Positions 1 to 10,209 of a DNA stretch of 64,000 nucleotides are shown one piece after another. Each line of letters starts with the position of its first letter. Within the stretch, counting starts at the first letter, position 1. The stretch lies in assembly GCF_018588885.1 (NCBI RefSeq), contig NZ_JAFFIW010000026.1:18229-82228 (forward strand), given 5' to 3'. Position numbers and translations under genes: made by a program. Under the pieces are notes generated by a model. That model was not told where the DNA came from. It was given only the letters and a program-made list of their open reading frames with translations, and searched no databases. The DNA comes from Mesorhizobium sp. dw_380. GTDB lineage: Bacteria > Pseudomonadota > Alphaproteobacteria > Rhizobiales > Rhizobiaceae.

Positions 1-299
1 CGCTGTATAGCAAAGGCTAAATTAGCTATAACGCATATTCCTTTATATCTAAGGGGTTACGATCTAGTTTGGGAGAGGTGCATATGCCGAGGAGCACGCT
101 GGCCGCTCGGGATTCTCAATAGCAAAGAGATCTCCAACGTTTGGATGGCATTACCCCCAGAATAAAAACGATATTTTCCGGGCGCCGCTTCTTAACTATG
201 TTGAAAGTATCAGCGTCGGCTGAGCGCCCTGGCGCTTGTGCCTCGTGTGGTTAACGTTTAGTTTCCACTAATATGCGTCTAAGGGGAGCATAGGGGATT
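1..299. other. Upstream region of the tad operon
   Basis: I see no supportable gene here. The base composition is more AT-rich than the genes around it, as expected of a promoter region. The only clear element is a purine-rich GGGGAGCATAGGGGA stretch just before the cpaF start, a good ribosome binding site. The usual upstream tad genes (cpaB, cpaC, cpaE) are not in this stretch. Confidence 0.6.
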
Positions 300-1684
<1,385 letters not shown>

Positions 1685-1685
<1 letters not shown>

Positions 1686-2656
1686 TGCCGACAGGCCAGG
1701 CGCTGCTTTACTTCATCTACGTGGTCGCTGCGGCCTCAGTCATACTTGCTGGCGAAGCGTTCTATCTTTCGCTATCCGGTCGCCGGTCTCGGGCCGCGGC
1801 GGTTAACCTTCGGCTCCGTCGCCTTGGCGATGCGGCCCCGGCGGAACAGACCTTGCAGGGTTTGTTACGAGAACGCGGCCTAACTGATTCAGGAGACTTT
1901 ATCTCCGGTTTTATCTGGTTGAACAGACTTTATACCCAATCCGGCATCACCGGAAATCCCCTGACTTTCGCGGTGTGGTTCCTTCTCGCCGGTTTGGCGC
2001 TGGCGTTGCTTCTTTGGTTTCTGATCGGTCTTTCGACGCTGGCTGCGCTCCTCGTCTTCCTAACAGTGGGCTTTGTCCTGCCGCTTCTCGTCCTGCGTCG
2101 TGCCGGCAAAAAGCGAATCCTGAAATTCGCCAGGCAGTTGCCCGACGCGCTTGACATGATCGTCCGTTCTCTCCGCGCAGGTCACCCTGCCACCGTCGCG
2201 ATCGGCCTCGTCGGTCGCGAAATGGCTGATCCGCTCGGCACGGAGTTCGGCATCGTCGCCGACGAGATCACTTTCGGCCTCAGTATAGAGCAGGCGGTGC
2301 GAAAATTGTCGGAGCGGGTCGGCTTCGAGGGTTTGCACCTGCTGTCAGTCTCGCTTTCGATCCAGAGCAAGACGGGCGGCAATCTCACCGAGATTCTCGC
2401 GAACCTCTCGTCCGTGTTGCGCGAAAGGCAGAAATTGGGATTAAAGATCAGGGCGCTTTCGGCCGAGGGACGCGTGTCCGCCTGGATCATCTCGGTCTTT
2501 CCTGTCGTCATGTTTCTGATTCTGATGCTCATCTCGCCCTCCTATTATGGCAAGGTCTGGGGCAGCCCGTTGATCCTGCCGACGTTCCTGACGTTCGGGC
2601 TCTGGGCGCTGCTCGGCGACTACATCATGTATCGCATGGTCGCGTTCGATTTCTAG
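1685..2656 (+). CDS. tadB: TadB-like type II secretion F family protein
   Basis: This is an inner-membrane platform protein of the Tad pilus, partner of TadC and docking site for the CpaF ATPase. It has 323 residues. There is an N-terminal membrane segment (about 5-25), a paired segment near 95-145 and two at the C terminus. The cytoplasmic T2SSF domain lies between and includes a LPDALDMIVRSLRAGH helix. I chose the ATG that overlaps the cpaF stop as TGATG. A GTG three bases upstream is also possible. Gene order after cpaF supports TadB. Confidence 0.93.
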
Positions 2657-2665
2657 GAGCGAGGA

Positions 2666-3622
2666 ATGAGCTTGCTTTCGAACACCAACGACTTGATCTT
2701 TCTGGTCTCGCTCGCTGTCTTCGTGGCGGCGGCGGCAATGTTTCTGTTCGCCGCGCTGGTATTCCTGCCCGCGATTCAGACGCGAAGGCTGGTGACGGAT
2801 AGTCTCGTCGGCGACGGGCTTGTGGATCGCCGCTCGATCCTGGGACGGGACCATCTCGCCAGGGCATCGGCGCAAAAGCCAATCGAAGCCTACTTCAAGT
2901 CGATGGAGAAGGAGCGCAACGAGCCTGACGCCCTCGAGGCCAAGCTCTTTCGCGCCGGGTTCTATCACGCGAGCGCACCCCTTATCTACACGCTTTGCCG
3001 GCTGGGCGCCGTCGCCATGGGCTTTCTGGTTATGTACGCCCTCCTGTCGAGACTGTTGCCGCCGCGGTTGCCAAGCTTCCTGGCTTTCGGTGGTGCGGGC
3101 CTGATCGGCCTCGGCTGCATCGTCATCCCGAGCATCATGCTCGACCGCTTCGAGAACGCTCAGAAGCAGGTCTATCGTCGCGCCTTCCCCGATTTCATGG
3201 ACATGATGATCACCTGTGCCGATGCCGGCATGAGCCTTGAGGCAGCAGTCGAGCGGGTGAGCCAGGAATTGGCCGGCACGCATAAATGGCTCGGCATTCA
3301 ACTCTCGATCATGAATTTGCAGCTTCGCGCCGGCAAGCCGCTGCGCGAAGCGCTGCGCGAGCTTGCCGACCGCATCGGACTGGACGAAGCCAAGGCATTG
3401 GCAGTGCTGTTCAGGCAATCGGAAGAACTCGGCACCAGCCTGACCGATGCCCTGCGTGTTTATAGCGCCGAGATGCGCGGCCAGCGGATTCTGCTGGCGG
3501 AAGAGCGCGCCAATGCGTTGCCCGTCAAGATGATGATTCCACTCGGGCTCTGCATCTTCCCAGTGGTAATGATGGTGATCATGCTGCCGGTGATTATCCG
3601 CATGAAGGGCATTTTCTTCTGA
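2666..3622 (+). CDS. tadC: TadC-like type II secretion F family protein
   Basis: This is the second Tad inner-membrane platform protein, with 318 residues. It has hydrophobic segments near residues 10-35, 105-150 and 290-318 and a T2SSF domain with a FPDFMDMMITCADAGMSLE helix and the typical RQSEELGTSL motif. A GGAGCGAGGA SD lies directly upstream. It starts 9 bases after tadB, so the two are co-transcribed. It is distinguished from TadB by position and by the FRQSEELG motif. Confidence 0.93.
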   Translation: MSLLSNTNDLIFLVSLAVFVAAAAMFLFAALVFLPAIQTRRLVTDSLVGDGLVDRRSILGRDHLARASAQKPIEAYFKSMEKERNEPDALEAKLFRAGFYHASAPLIYTLCRLGAVAMGFLVMYALLSRLLPPRLPSFLAFGGAGLIGLGCIVIPSIMLDRFENAQKQVYRRAFPDFMDMMITCADAGMSLEAAVERVSQELAGTHKWLGIQLSIMNLQLRAGKPLREALRELADRIGLDEAKALAVLFRQSEELGTSLTDALRVYSAEMRGQRILLAEERANALPVKMMIPLGLCIFPVVMMVIMLPVIIRMKGIFF

Positions 3623-3673
3623 ATCGGTGTATGCTTTGATTCTTAAATTGAGTCAGAGGCTCTTGGGGGTAAA

Positions 3674-4228
3674 ATGAAAAGGCCAATGCGCCTCGCAATT
3701 GCAGTCGGTCTGACGATCGCAATTCTTACCGGCTGCCAGACAAATGGCGGGGATACCACAAGTGGCGTCGTGCGCACCAACGAGCCGTCGAAAGGCGACG
3801 TCACGTCGTTTGGAGATGCCTTTGATGGGCTGAAGACGGTCAGCAACGTCGAATATTACGCTTCGGACCAAGCCGTCGCCGAAGCCAAGAACCAGTTCCG
3901 CGCGGAAAACTATGGCAATGCCGGCGCGCTGTTCTTCAAGGCGACGCAGCTTGCTCCCAATGACGGTGGCGCCTGGATGGGTCTGGCCGCGTCCTGCGAC
4001 CGCATCCACCGCTTCGATCTCGCCGACCGGGCGTATGGCCGAGCCTTCAAGCTGGTCGGCGCATCGCCCGAATATTACAACAATGTCGGCTATTCCTACC
4101 TGCTGCGCGGCAAGCTGCAGGACGCACGCGCGAATTTCCTCAAAGCCTATGAGCTCGCGCCCAACGATCCGACCGTGGCCAACAATCTGAAGCTACTGTC
4201 GTCGAGCGTGCAAAATATCGAGCGGTAG
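3674..4228 (+). CDS. tadD: TadD-like TPR lipoprotein
   Basis: This is a 184-residue lipoprotein of the pilus locus. The signal peptide ends in a lipobox LTGC (Cys near residue 21). TPR-like helices follow from about residue 60 to 180, with patterns such as NVGYSYLLRGKLQDARANF. TadD-type pilotins help place the secretin in the outer membrane. GGGGG before the ATG is a good SD. The TPR repeats are clear. The pilotin role is inferred from locus position. Confidence 0.9.
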   Translation: MKRPMRLAIAVGLTIAILTGCQTNGGDTTSGVVRTNEPSKGDVTSFGDAFDGLKTVSNVEYYASDQAVAEAKNQFRAENYGNAGALFFKATQLAPNDGGAWMGLAASCDRIHRFDLADRAYGRAFKLVGASPEYYNNVGYSYLLRGKLQDARANFLKAYELAPNDPTVANNLKLLSSSVQNIER

Positions 4229-4237
4229 GGAGTCCGC

Positions 4238-4777
4238 ATGCTGCTCACCGCTTCGCTCCTGTTCAAAGCCTTCGCCATTTTGCTCCTTGCAAGGATCGCC
4301 TGGACGGATTTCACCACCCAGAAGATCACCAATCGCGACGTGCTTCTCCTGCTCTGCCTGGGACTAGGCGCGCTGCAGTTCCACTCCCTACAGACCGGTT
4401 CGTGGCTGGAGATGGGCATCAGTGCGCTTGGCGGCGTTATCCTGTTCATCGCACTGTTTCCATTCTGGCTCTTGCGTAAAATTGGAGCCGGCGATGTGAA
4501 GCTATTGAGCGTTACGCCCTTTCTGATCGGCGGAAGCAACCTTGCCGTCTTTTCCGTGTTGATGCTCGTCTTCACATTCGCCACTGCCGCCGTGGTCAAG
4601 AATCCGTTTTTGCTGCCGGCCGGCGTGTTTCGCCACTACGTGCAGCATATGGATCGCAAAGGCATCGTGCCATTTGGCGTGCCAATATCGGCGGCTGCGA
4701 TCTGTGCAACGGCTTTGCAGATGTATCACGCACTGGTGGTCGCAACCAGTTCCGGAATCCTGAACCAGCTTAACTGA
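4238..4777 (+). CDS. cpaA: CpaA/TadV-type prepilin peptidase
   Basis: This is a 179-residue inner-membrane aspartic protease of the A24 family, which removes the leader from Flp pilins. The two catalytic Asp motifs are visible: WTDFTTQKITNRD near residue 23 and the GAGDVKLL box near residue 83. About five membrane segments are present and the N-terminal methylase domain is absent, as in the short TadV/CpaA class. It begins 9 bases after tadD with GGGAG as SD. No Flp pilin gene is in the window. Confidence 0.93.
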   Translation: MLLTASLLFKAFAILLLARIAWTDFTTQKITNRDVLLLLCLGLGALQFHSLQTGSWLEMGISALGGVILFIALFPFWLLRKIGAGDVKLLSVTPFLIGGSNLAVFSVLMLVFTFATAAVVKNPFLLPAGVFRHYVQHMDRKGIVPFGVPISAAAICATALQMYHALVVATSSGILNQLN

Positions 4778-4862
4778 AGCTCGGCTCCATTGCACGAAGT
4801 ACGGACATGGGAGCCGGCAAAACCTCGGTTGAATACAGTAGCCGTGCCGAACGGGTATCCCT

Positions 4863-5066
4863 TCAAGCGCGTAGTCGGACACCCGCTGTTTTGATCCATA
4901 ATTCGAAACGCTGGCGCCTTAGCTCATAGACCGGCACCATCACCGGTTGCTCGATCGCTACCGGTTTTGGAGAAGAATACACCGTTACGGTCTTTTCCAT
5001 TGCCCACCATGCCAAAAGGACGGCAACGACAATCCATCCGATTTGATCAGAAGATATTCGTTCCAA
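4863..5066 (-). CDS. Small single-pass membrane protein, unknown
   Basis: I do not recognise this 67-residue protein. One hydrophobic segment (about 10-25, IGWIVVAVLLAWWAM) is followed by a positively charged tail. The proposed start is TTG with an AAGG-type SD 7 bases upstream, which is weak support. It is convergent with cpaA. The amphipathic layout argues for a real small membrane protein, but the unusual start keeps confidence low. Confidence 0.4.
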   Translation of the reverse strand: MERISSDQIGWIVVAVLLAWWAMEKTVTVYSSPKPVAIEQPVMVPVYELRRQRFELWIKTAGVRLRA

Positions 5067-5284
5067 TTTGGCACCTTCCCGGGTAGAGCGGAATCAATCG
5101 TGACCTAATATGATTAGCAAAGCATGAATGTACTCGCGCCGGTCTGACATCCGTTTTGAAGTACCCTGGTCAGTTCAAACTTTTCGCAGCTGCTGGCTCG
5201 ACCGCTTGCCGTTCCCAAGCCGAACTTGGATAATAGCTACGACAAGCGCCAACGGCTAAATAAACCAGCACAAGGGAGGGCAGC

Positions 5285-6427
5285 ATGGCACTTCACCTTT
5301 CAGCAGATGCCCCGGCTTCACTTGCGGTCGCCCCGCAAAAATATCTCTTTGGCCCGTTCATCGACTTTTTCATGCTTGGCGGGAGCGCGCTTGTCATCTT
5401 GCCGGTCCTTTATTTCGTGCCGCTGAGGTACGAAGCTGCCCTGACGCTGACGATGTTCCTGTTCTCCCATCTCATCAACCAGCCGCATTTCGGTCATTCC
5501 TACCAGATCTTCTATCGCAACTTCGCGCGCAAGGTGCGTGGCGACGGCTACAGCCGGAGCCTGCAGGTCCGCTACATCCTGGCGGGCATTGTCGTGCCGC
5601 TCGCCATGATTGTCTTCTTTGCCTTCGGCTCGCTGACGGGGAACGCCCGGCTGCTGGGCTATGCCACCAACGCGATGGGCTTTTTCGTCGGCTGGCACTA
5701 CGTCAAGCAGGGCTATGGCATGCTGATGGTGGATGCCGTGCTGAAGCGCAAATTCTTCAGCGACCAGGACAAGAAGGTGTTGCTGTTCAACGGCTACGCG
5801 GTGTGGCTGTTCGCCTGGCTGCAGACGAACGTGGTGATCACCGAAAGGCAGTACTGGGGCCTGGACTACTACACCTTCACCGTCCCGCCATGGGTCATCA
5901 GCATCGCAGTGTCGATCGCCGCAGCCTCCTCGGCCGCCACCGCGGTGATGTTCATCAATCGCTGGCGCAAGCATGGCGGGGCGCTGCCCTATAACGGCGT
6001 CGTCGCTTACGTCGTGTCCCTCTATGCCTGGATCCTGTTTGTGAGACTAAACCCGCTCTGGCTGCTCGTGGTGCCGGCGCTCCACTCGTTGCAATATCTG
6101 GCGGTGGTCTGGCGCTACCAGACCAATGTCGAGCGCGATCGCGCGGACGCCGTCGAGAAGCCGGGACTGAAGGTCCTGTCCATTGTTGGACCGCGATACA
6201 GGCTGCGCGTGCTGGCCTTCATCGTCGCCGGCGCAATTCTCGGAGCGCTCGGTTTCTGGCTGGTGCCGCTGGCGCTGACGGCCCTGGTGCCCTACGACAA
6301 ACAGGTGCTCGGCTCGTCGCTTTTCCTCTTCATCGCGTGGATATTCATCAACGTGCACCACTATTTCCTGGACAATGTGATGTGGCGGCGCGGCAACCCG
6401 GAAGTCTCGAAATATCTGTTCCGCTGA
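5285..6427 (+). CDS. Multipass membrane protein with conserved-looking His motifs
   Basis: This is a 380-residue integral membrane protein with roughly nine to ten hydrophobic segments. Histidines occur in groups near segment ends: HLINQPHFGHS (about 60-70), GWHYVKQGY (about 140), HSLQYLAVVWRYQ (about 260) and NVHHYFLDNVMWRR (about 355). Such spacing is reminiscent of di-iron membrane oxygenases or heme proteins, but I cannot name a family. A GGGAGG SD precedes the start. A multicopper oxidase gene follows 109 bases later on the same strand, which hints at a joint redox role. Confidence 0.85.
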   Translation: MALHLSADAPASLAVAPQKYLFGPFIDFFMLGGSALVILPVLYFVPLRYEAALTLTMFLFSHLINQPHFGHSYQIFYRNFARKVRGDGYSRSLQVRYILAGIVVPLAMIVFFAFGSLTGNARLLGYATNAMGFFVGWHYVKQGYGMLMVDAVLKRKFFSDQDKKVLLFNGYAVWLFAWLQTNVVITERQYWGLDYYTFTVPPWVISIAVSIAAASSAATAVMFINRWRKHGGALPYNGVVAYVVSLYAWILFVRLNPLWLLVVPALHSLQYLAVVWRYQTNVERDRADAVEKPGLKVLSIVGPRYRLRVLAFIVAGAILGALGFWLVPLALTALVPYDKQVLGSSLFLFIAWIFINVHHYFLDNVMWRRGNPEVSKYLFR

Positions 6428-6536
6428 AGCGATCCCCGGAGTTCATTCCGGGCGGCGCCCATTTGCGCTGCGGGCTCGTCTGTGATCCAAGGCCGCGATA
6501 AATGCTGGGCACTCGTCTTGGCAGTTGGAGCGCTGA

Positions 6537-7931
6537 ATGACCGTATTCACACGCCGCGGGCTTTTGAAAACGGCCGCGATCGCCGGCATTGGCGGAGTTG
6601 GGATCCCGGTCATCGGCCGGCTCGGCAGCTGGGCAGCCGCCAGTCCTGAGCCGGTGGTGCTGCAGACGGCAAAAATCCAGGCCAGGCTGATGGATGTCGG
6701 CCCGACCCGGGACGTGCTGACCTATGGCAACGCCGGTATGCCGCCGGTCATCAGGATGAAGAAGGGCGAGCCCTTCGCGGCGCGCCTGATCAACGCCATC
6801 GACGATCCGACGACAATCCACTGGCACGGCATTCGCCTGCCGAACAAGATGGATGGCGTGCCCTTCCTGGTCCAGCCCTATGTCTACACCGGCGATCATT
6901 TCGACTATGCCTTCACCCCGCCCGACGCCGGCACCTTCTGGTATCACCCGCATTGCAACACGCTGGAGCAGATGGGCCACGGCCTGACCGGCGTGATCGT
7001 GGTTGAAAACCCGAACGATCCGAAATTCGATACCGAAATCGTCCTCAATCTGCGCGACTGGCGCCTTGGCGATGACGGCCAGTTCATCGACCAGTTCCGG
7101 CCGCGCGATGCCGCCAAGACCGGCACCTATGGCACGGTGCGCACGGCCAACTGGCTTGACCAGCCGCAATATGACGCGCCGGCCGGGGGGCTGGTGCGGC
7201 TGCGCGTTGCCATCACCGACGTCACCCGCATCTACGCCTTTCGCGTCGACGGCGCCGAGGCGACCGTGATGGCGCTGGACGGCAATCCGGTGCCGCGGCG
7301 TTTCGTCCCCGATACCTTGCTGCTTGGACCGGGACAGCGCATGGAACTCGCCATCCGCATGCCCGATGACGAGGGCGCGGTGGTGAGCTTGCGCGACGTC
7401 AGGGGCACCAAGCCCAAGGTGCTCACGACCTTGCGCGCGGTCGGCAGCACGCTGAAGCGCGATGTTCGTGATGTTGCGCCGCTGGAGATCAATCCGGTGG
7501 CGGAAGTCGATCTCACCACCGCCCAGCATATTCCGCTGGCACTCAGCGCCACCGCGGAGAACATTCCGAGCGACGGCATCTGCGGTTCACTCGGCTACAG
7601 TTTCTGGGCGATCAACAAGGTGCCGTGGCCGGGTGATACGCCGGATCCGACCGCGCCGCTGGCTGAACTGAAGCTCGGCAAGGGCTATGTCATCGACATG
7701 GAGAATTTGACGCCGCAATCGCATCCGATGCATCTGCACGGCATGAGCTTCAAGGTGCTGTCGTCCTCGACGCGCCAGGTTGAGCCGCTGATTTCCGACA
7801 CCTATCTCATCCAGCCCAATGAGAAGGTGAGCCTCGGCTTCGTCGCCGACAATCCCGGCGACTGGCTGCTGCACTGCCACATTATCGAGCACCAGAAATC
7901 GGGCATGACGAGCTACATCAGAGTGGTGTGA
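6537..7931 (+). CDS. Multicopper oxidase, Tat-exported
   Basis: This is a 464-residue periplasmic multicopper oxidase. The N terminus has a twin-arginine signal (TRRGLLKTAA). All four copper motifs are present: HWHG (about 98), WYHPHCNT (about 138), HPMHLHG (about 396) and HCHIIEHQKSGM at the end. The C-terminal HCH and the Met after it form a T1 site. The substrate cannot be told from sequence; laccase, CueO-like cuprous oxidase and FtsP-like (SufI) roles are all possible, although the intact copper ligands argue against SufI. Confidence 0.93.
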   Translation: MTVFTRRGLLKTAAIAGIGGVGIPVIGRLGSWAAASPEPVVLQTAKIQARLMDVGPTRDVLTYGNAGMPPVIRMKKGEPFAARLINAIDDPTTIHWHGIRLPNKMDGVPFLVQPYVYTGDHFDYAFTPPDAGTFWYHPHCNTLEQMGHGLTGVIVVENPNDPKFDTEIVLNLRDWRLGDDGQFIDQFRPRDAAKTGTYGTVRTANWLDQPQYDAPAGGLVRLRVAITDVTRIYAFRVDGAEATVMALDGNPVPRRFVPDTLLLGPGQRMELAIRMPDDEGAVVSLRDVRGTKPKVLTTLRAVGSTLKRDVRDVAPLEINPVAEVDLTTAQHIPLALSATAENIPSDGICGSLGYSFWAINKVPWPGDTPDPTAPLAELKLGKGYVIDMENLTPQSHPMHLHGMSFKVLSSSTRQVEPLISDTYLIQPNEKVSLGFVADNPGDWLLHCHIIEHQKSGMTSYIRVV

Positions 7932-8014
7932 AGCCACATCAGGCGGTTTCGTTGGCAAGAGAGGGCGGTTCTCTGCTATTGCCGCCGCAAATCAAGAACC
8001 ATGGACATCCCTGC

Positions 8015-9331
8015 ATGACCAATGTCGCCTTGACCGGGCTTGCCCGCGATCTCGCCCGCCGTGCCGCGGACGGTCGCCCTGTGCGCATCGGCGTCATCGG
8101 CTCGGGCGAGATGGGCACCGATCTGGTCACGCAGGGCATGCTGATGCCGGGCATTTCGATCTGCGCCGTTTCCACGCGGCGCCCGCACACCGCGCGTGAG
8201 GCCATCCGCATCGCTTATGGCGATGAAGCGATGGCGGTCGAAGCCGATGCCACGTCGAAAGTCACCGCGGCGATCGAGGCCGGAAAGATCGCCGTCACCT
8301 CGAACGAGATGCTGGTCACCAACCCACTGATCGACGTCATCATCGACGCCACCGGCAAGCCCGGTGTCGCCGCCGACTTCGACCTGATGGCGATGGAGCA
8401 TGGCAAGCATCTGGTGATGATGAATGTCGAGGCCGACGTCACCATCGGCTGCTATCTCAAACAGCAGGCCGACCGGCTTGGCGTCGTCTATTCGGTCGGC
8501 GCCGGCGACGAGCCGTCGAGCTGCATGGAGCTGATCGAGTTCGCGTCGGCGCTCGGCCTGACCATCGTCTCGGCCGGGAAGGGCAAGAACAATCCGCTCA
8601 ACCATGATGCCATGCCCGACGATTATCGCGAGGAAGCGATCCGCCGCAAAATGAACCCGCGCATGCTGGTTGAGTTTGTCGACGGCTCGAAAACCATGGT
8701 CGAGATGTGCGCCATTGCCAACGCCACCGGCCTGGTGCCCGATGTGCCCGGCATGCACGGCCCGAAGGCCGATCGCGACGACCTCGCCAAGGTGCTCATC
8801 CCACGCGAGGATGGCGGGCTGTTGCTGAAAAAGGGTGTCGTCGACTACACCATCGGCAAGGGTGTCGCGCCCGGTGTCTTCGTCATCGTCGAGGCGACGC
8901 ATCCGCGCATCATCGAGCGCATGGACGATTTGCATATCGGCCACGGTCCCTACTACAGCCTGTTCCGGCCCTATCATTTGACGTCACTGGAAGTGCCGCT
9001 GACCGCGGCCCGCATCATGCTTTTCGGCAAGCCCGACATGGTGCCGCTGCCAAGGCCCGTTGCCGAAGTGTGTGCCGTCGCCAAGCGCGATCTCGCGGCC
9101 GGCGAGATCATCGATGCGATCGGCGAGACCTGCTACCGCTCCTGGACGATGACGGTCGAAGAGGCTCGTGCCCAGCGCGCCGTGCCGGTCGGCCTGCTCG
9201 AGGGCGGCAAGGTGCTGAAACCGGTCAGGAAAGGCGACTTGCTGACCGCCGACAACGCCGCGCCCGACCAGACGACGAGGCTGTTCGCCTTGCGCCGGCT
9301 GCAGGACGAGATGCTGTATGGAGCGAACTGA
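8015..9331 (+). CDS. Rossmann-fold dehydrogenase with C-terminal SAF domain
   Basis: This is a 438-residue cytoplasmic protein. The N-terminal NAD(P)-binding domain resembles homoserine dehydrogenase, with a VIGSGEMGTDLV glycine motif near residue 25. A C-terminal SAF domain (about 350-430) has the AKRDLAAGEIIDAIG pattern. Relatives are usually annotated only as SAF-domain or Gfo/Idh-like oxidoreductases of sugar or sugar-acid pathways. An upstream GTG at 7928 keeps the frame open, but the ATG at 8015 begins where family similarity begins. The substrate is unknown. Confidence 0.85.
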   Translation: MTNVALTGLARDLARRAADGRPVRIGVIGSGEMGTDLVTQGMLMPGISICAVSTRRPHTAREAIRIAYGDEAMAVEADATSKVTAAIEAGKIAVTSNEMLVTNPLIDVIIDATGKPGVAADFDLMAMEHGKHLVMMNVEADVTIGCYLKQQADRLGVVYSVGAGDEPSSCMELIEFASALGLTIVSAGKGKNNPLNHDAMPDDYREEAIRRKMNPRMLVEFVDGSKTMVEMCAIANATGLVPDVPGMHGPKADRDDLAKVLIPREDGGLLLKKGVVDYTIGKGVAPGVFVIVEATHPRIIERMDDLHIGHGPYYSLFRPYHLTSLEVPLTAARIMLFGKPDMVPLPRPVAEVCAVAKRDLAAGEIIDAIGETCYRSWTMTVEEARAQRAVPVGLLEGGKVLKPVRKGDLLTADNAAPDQTTRLFALRRLQDEMLYGAN

Positions 9332-9334
9332 AGT

Positions 9335-10150
9335 CTATTTCCCCAGCTCGATCGACCGTAGCCGCGCCGCCTCGACGGCCTGCGTCAAAAGATTGGTCAG
9401 CCGGTCCTCGCCCATCAGCACGCCAAGGGCGGCCGCCGTCGTGCCATTGGGGCTGGTCACCTGCTGACGCAGCACGCCAGGATCCTCCTGGCTTTCGGCG
9501 GCCAGCGAGGCAGCACCATAGACGGTCTGCATGGCGAGCAGTTTGGCGGTCGCCGCCGGCAGGCCGGCCTTTTCCGCGGCGACGGTCAGCGCTTCGATGA
9601 AGTGGAAGATGTAGGCCGGCCCCGATCCCGAGACGGCGGTCACCGCGTCCATCAGCCCCTCGTCGTCGATGGTAGCCACTTCGCCGCTGGCCGACAGCAG
9701 GTCGGCGACGAAGCGCTTGGTATCGTCAGAGACGAGCGGGTTGGAGAACACCACCATCATGCCCTTGCCGATCGCCGCGGGCGTGTTCGGCATGCAGCGC
9801 ACGATCGGCGCGCGGTTACCGAGGATCTCCTCGAACGTAGCGACAGGGGTGCCGGCGGCGATGCTGACGAAGGTGGTGCGGCCGTCGCCAAAACCCTTGT
9901 AGGCGGCGGTGACGTCGCGGATCACCTGCGGCTTCACCGCGATGACGACCAGATCAGGCACGGCATCTGCCGGGATGCCGCCGGCATCCGAGGCCGTGCC
10001 ACAGCCGAGCGCGGCCGCGCGCTGGCGCAACTCGGCATTGGGCTCGACCACGAACATCGTCGAAGGTGCGAGCTTGCCGGATTTCAGCCAGCCCGAGAGC
10101 ATGGCGTAACCCATATTGCCGCAGCCGGCGAGAACAAGCCTGATCGTCAT
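9335..10150 (-). CDS. proC: Pyrroline-5-carboxylate reductase
   Basis: This enzyme makes the last step of proline synthesis: NAD(P)H-dependent reduction of 1-pyrroline-5-carboxylate to proline. The 271 residues match the family. An N-terminal GCGNMGYAML dinucleotide motif, an AVKPQ motif, MPNTPA and the C-terminal TSPNGTTAAAL signature are present. The ATG follows a GGAGGG SD. The frame stays open far upstream without similarity, so the shorter start is right. It is convergent with the SAF dehydrogenase, 3 bases apart. Confidence 0.96.
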   Translation of the reverse strand: MTIRLVLAGCGNMGYAMLSGWLKSGKLAPSTMFVVEPNAELRQRAAALGCGTASDAGGIPADAVPDLVVIAVKPQVIRDVTAAYKGFGDGRTTFVSIAAGTPVATFEEILGNRAPIVRCMPNTPAAIGKGMMVVFSNPLVSDDTKRFVADLLSASGEVATIDDEGLMDAVTAVSGSGPAYIFHFIEALTVAAEKAGLPAATAKLLAMQTVYGAASLAAESQEDPGVLRQQVTSPNGTTAAALGVLMGEDRLTNLLTQAVEAARLRSIELGK

Positions 10151-10209
10151 GGAACCCTCCGAAGGAAGGCTCTGACATAGACGCTCGCGCTTCGCTGGGG
10201 AAGCCCCTG

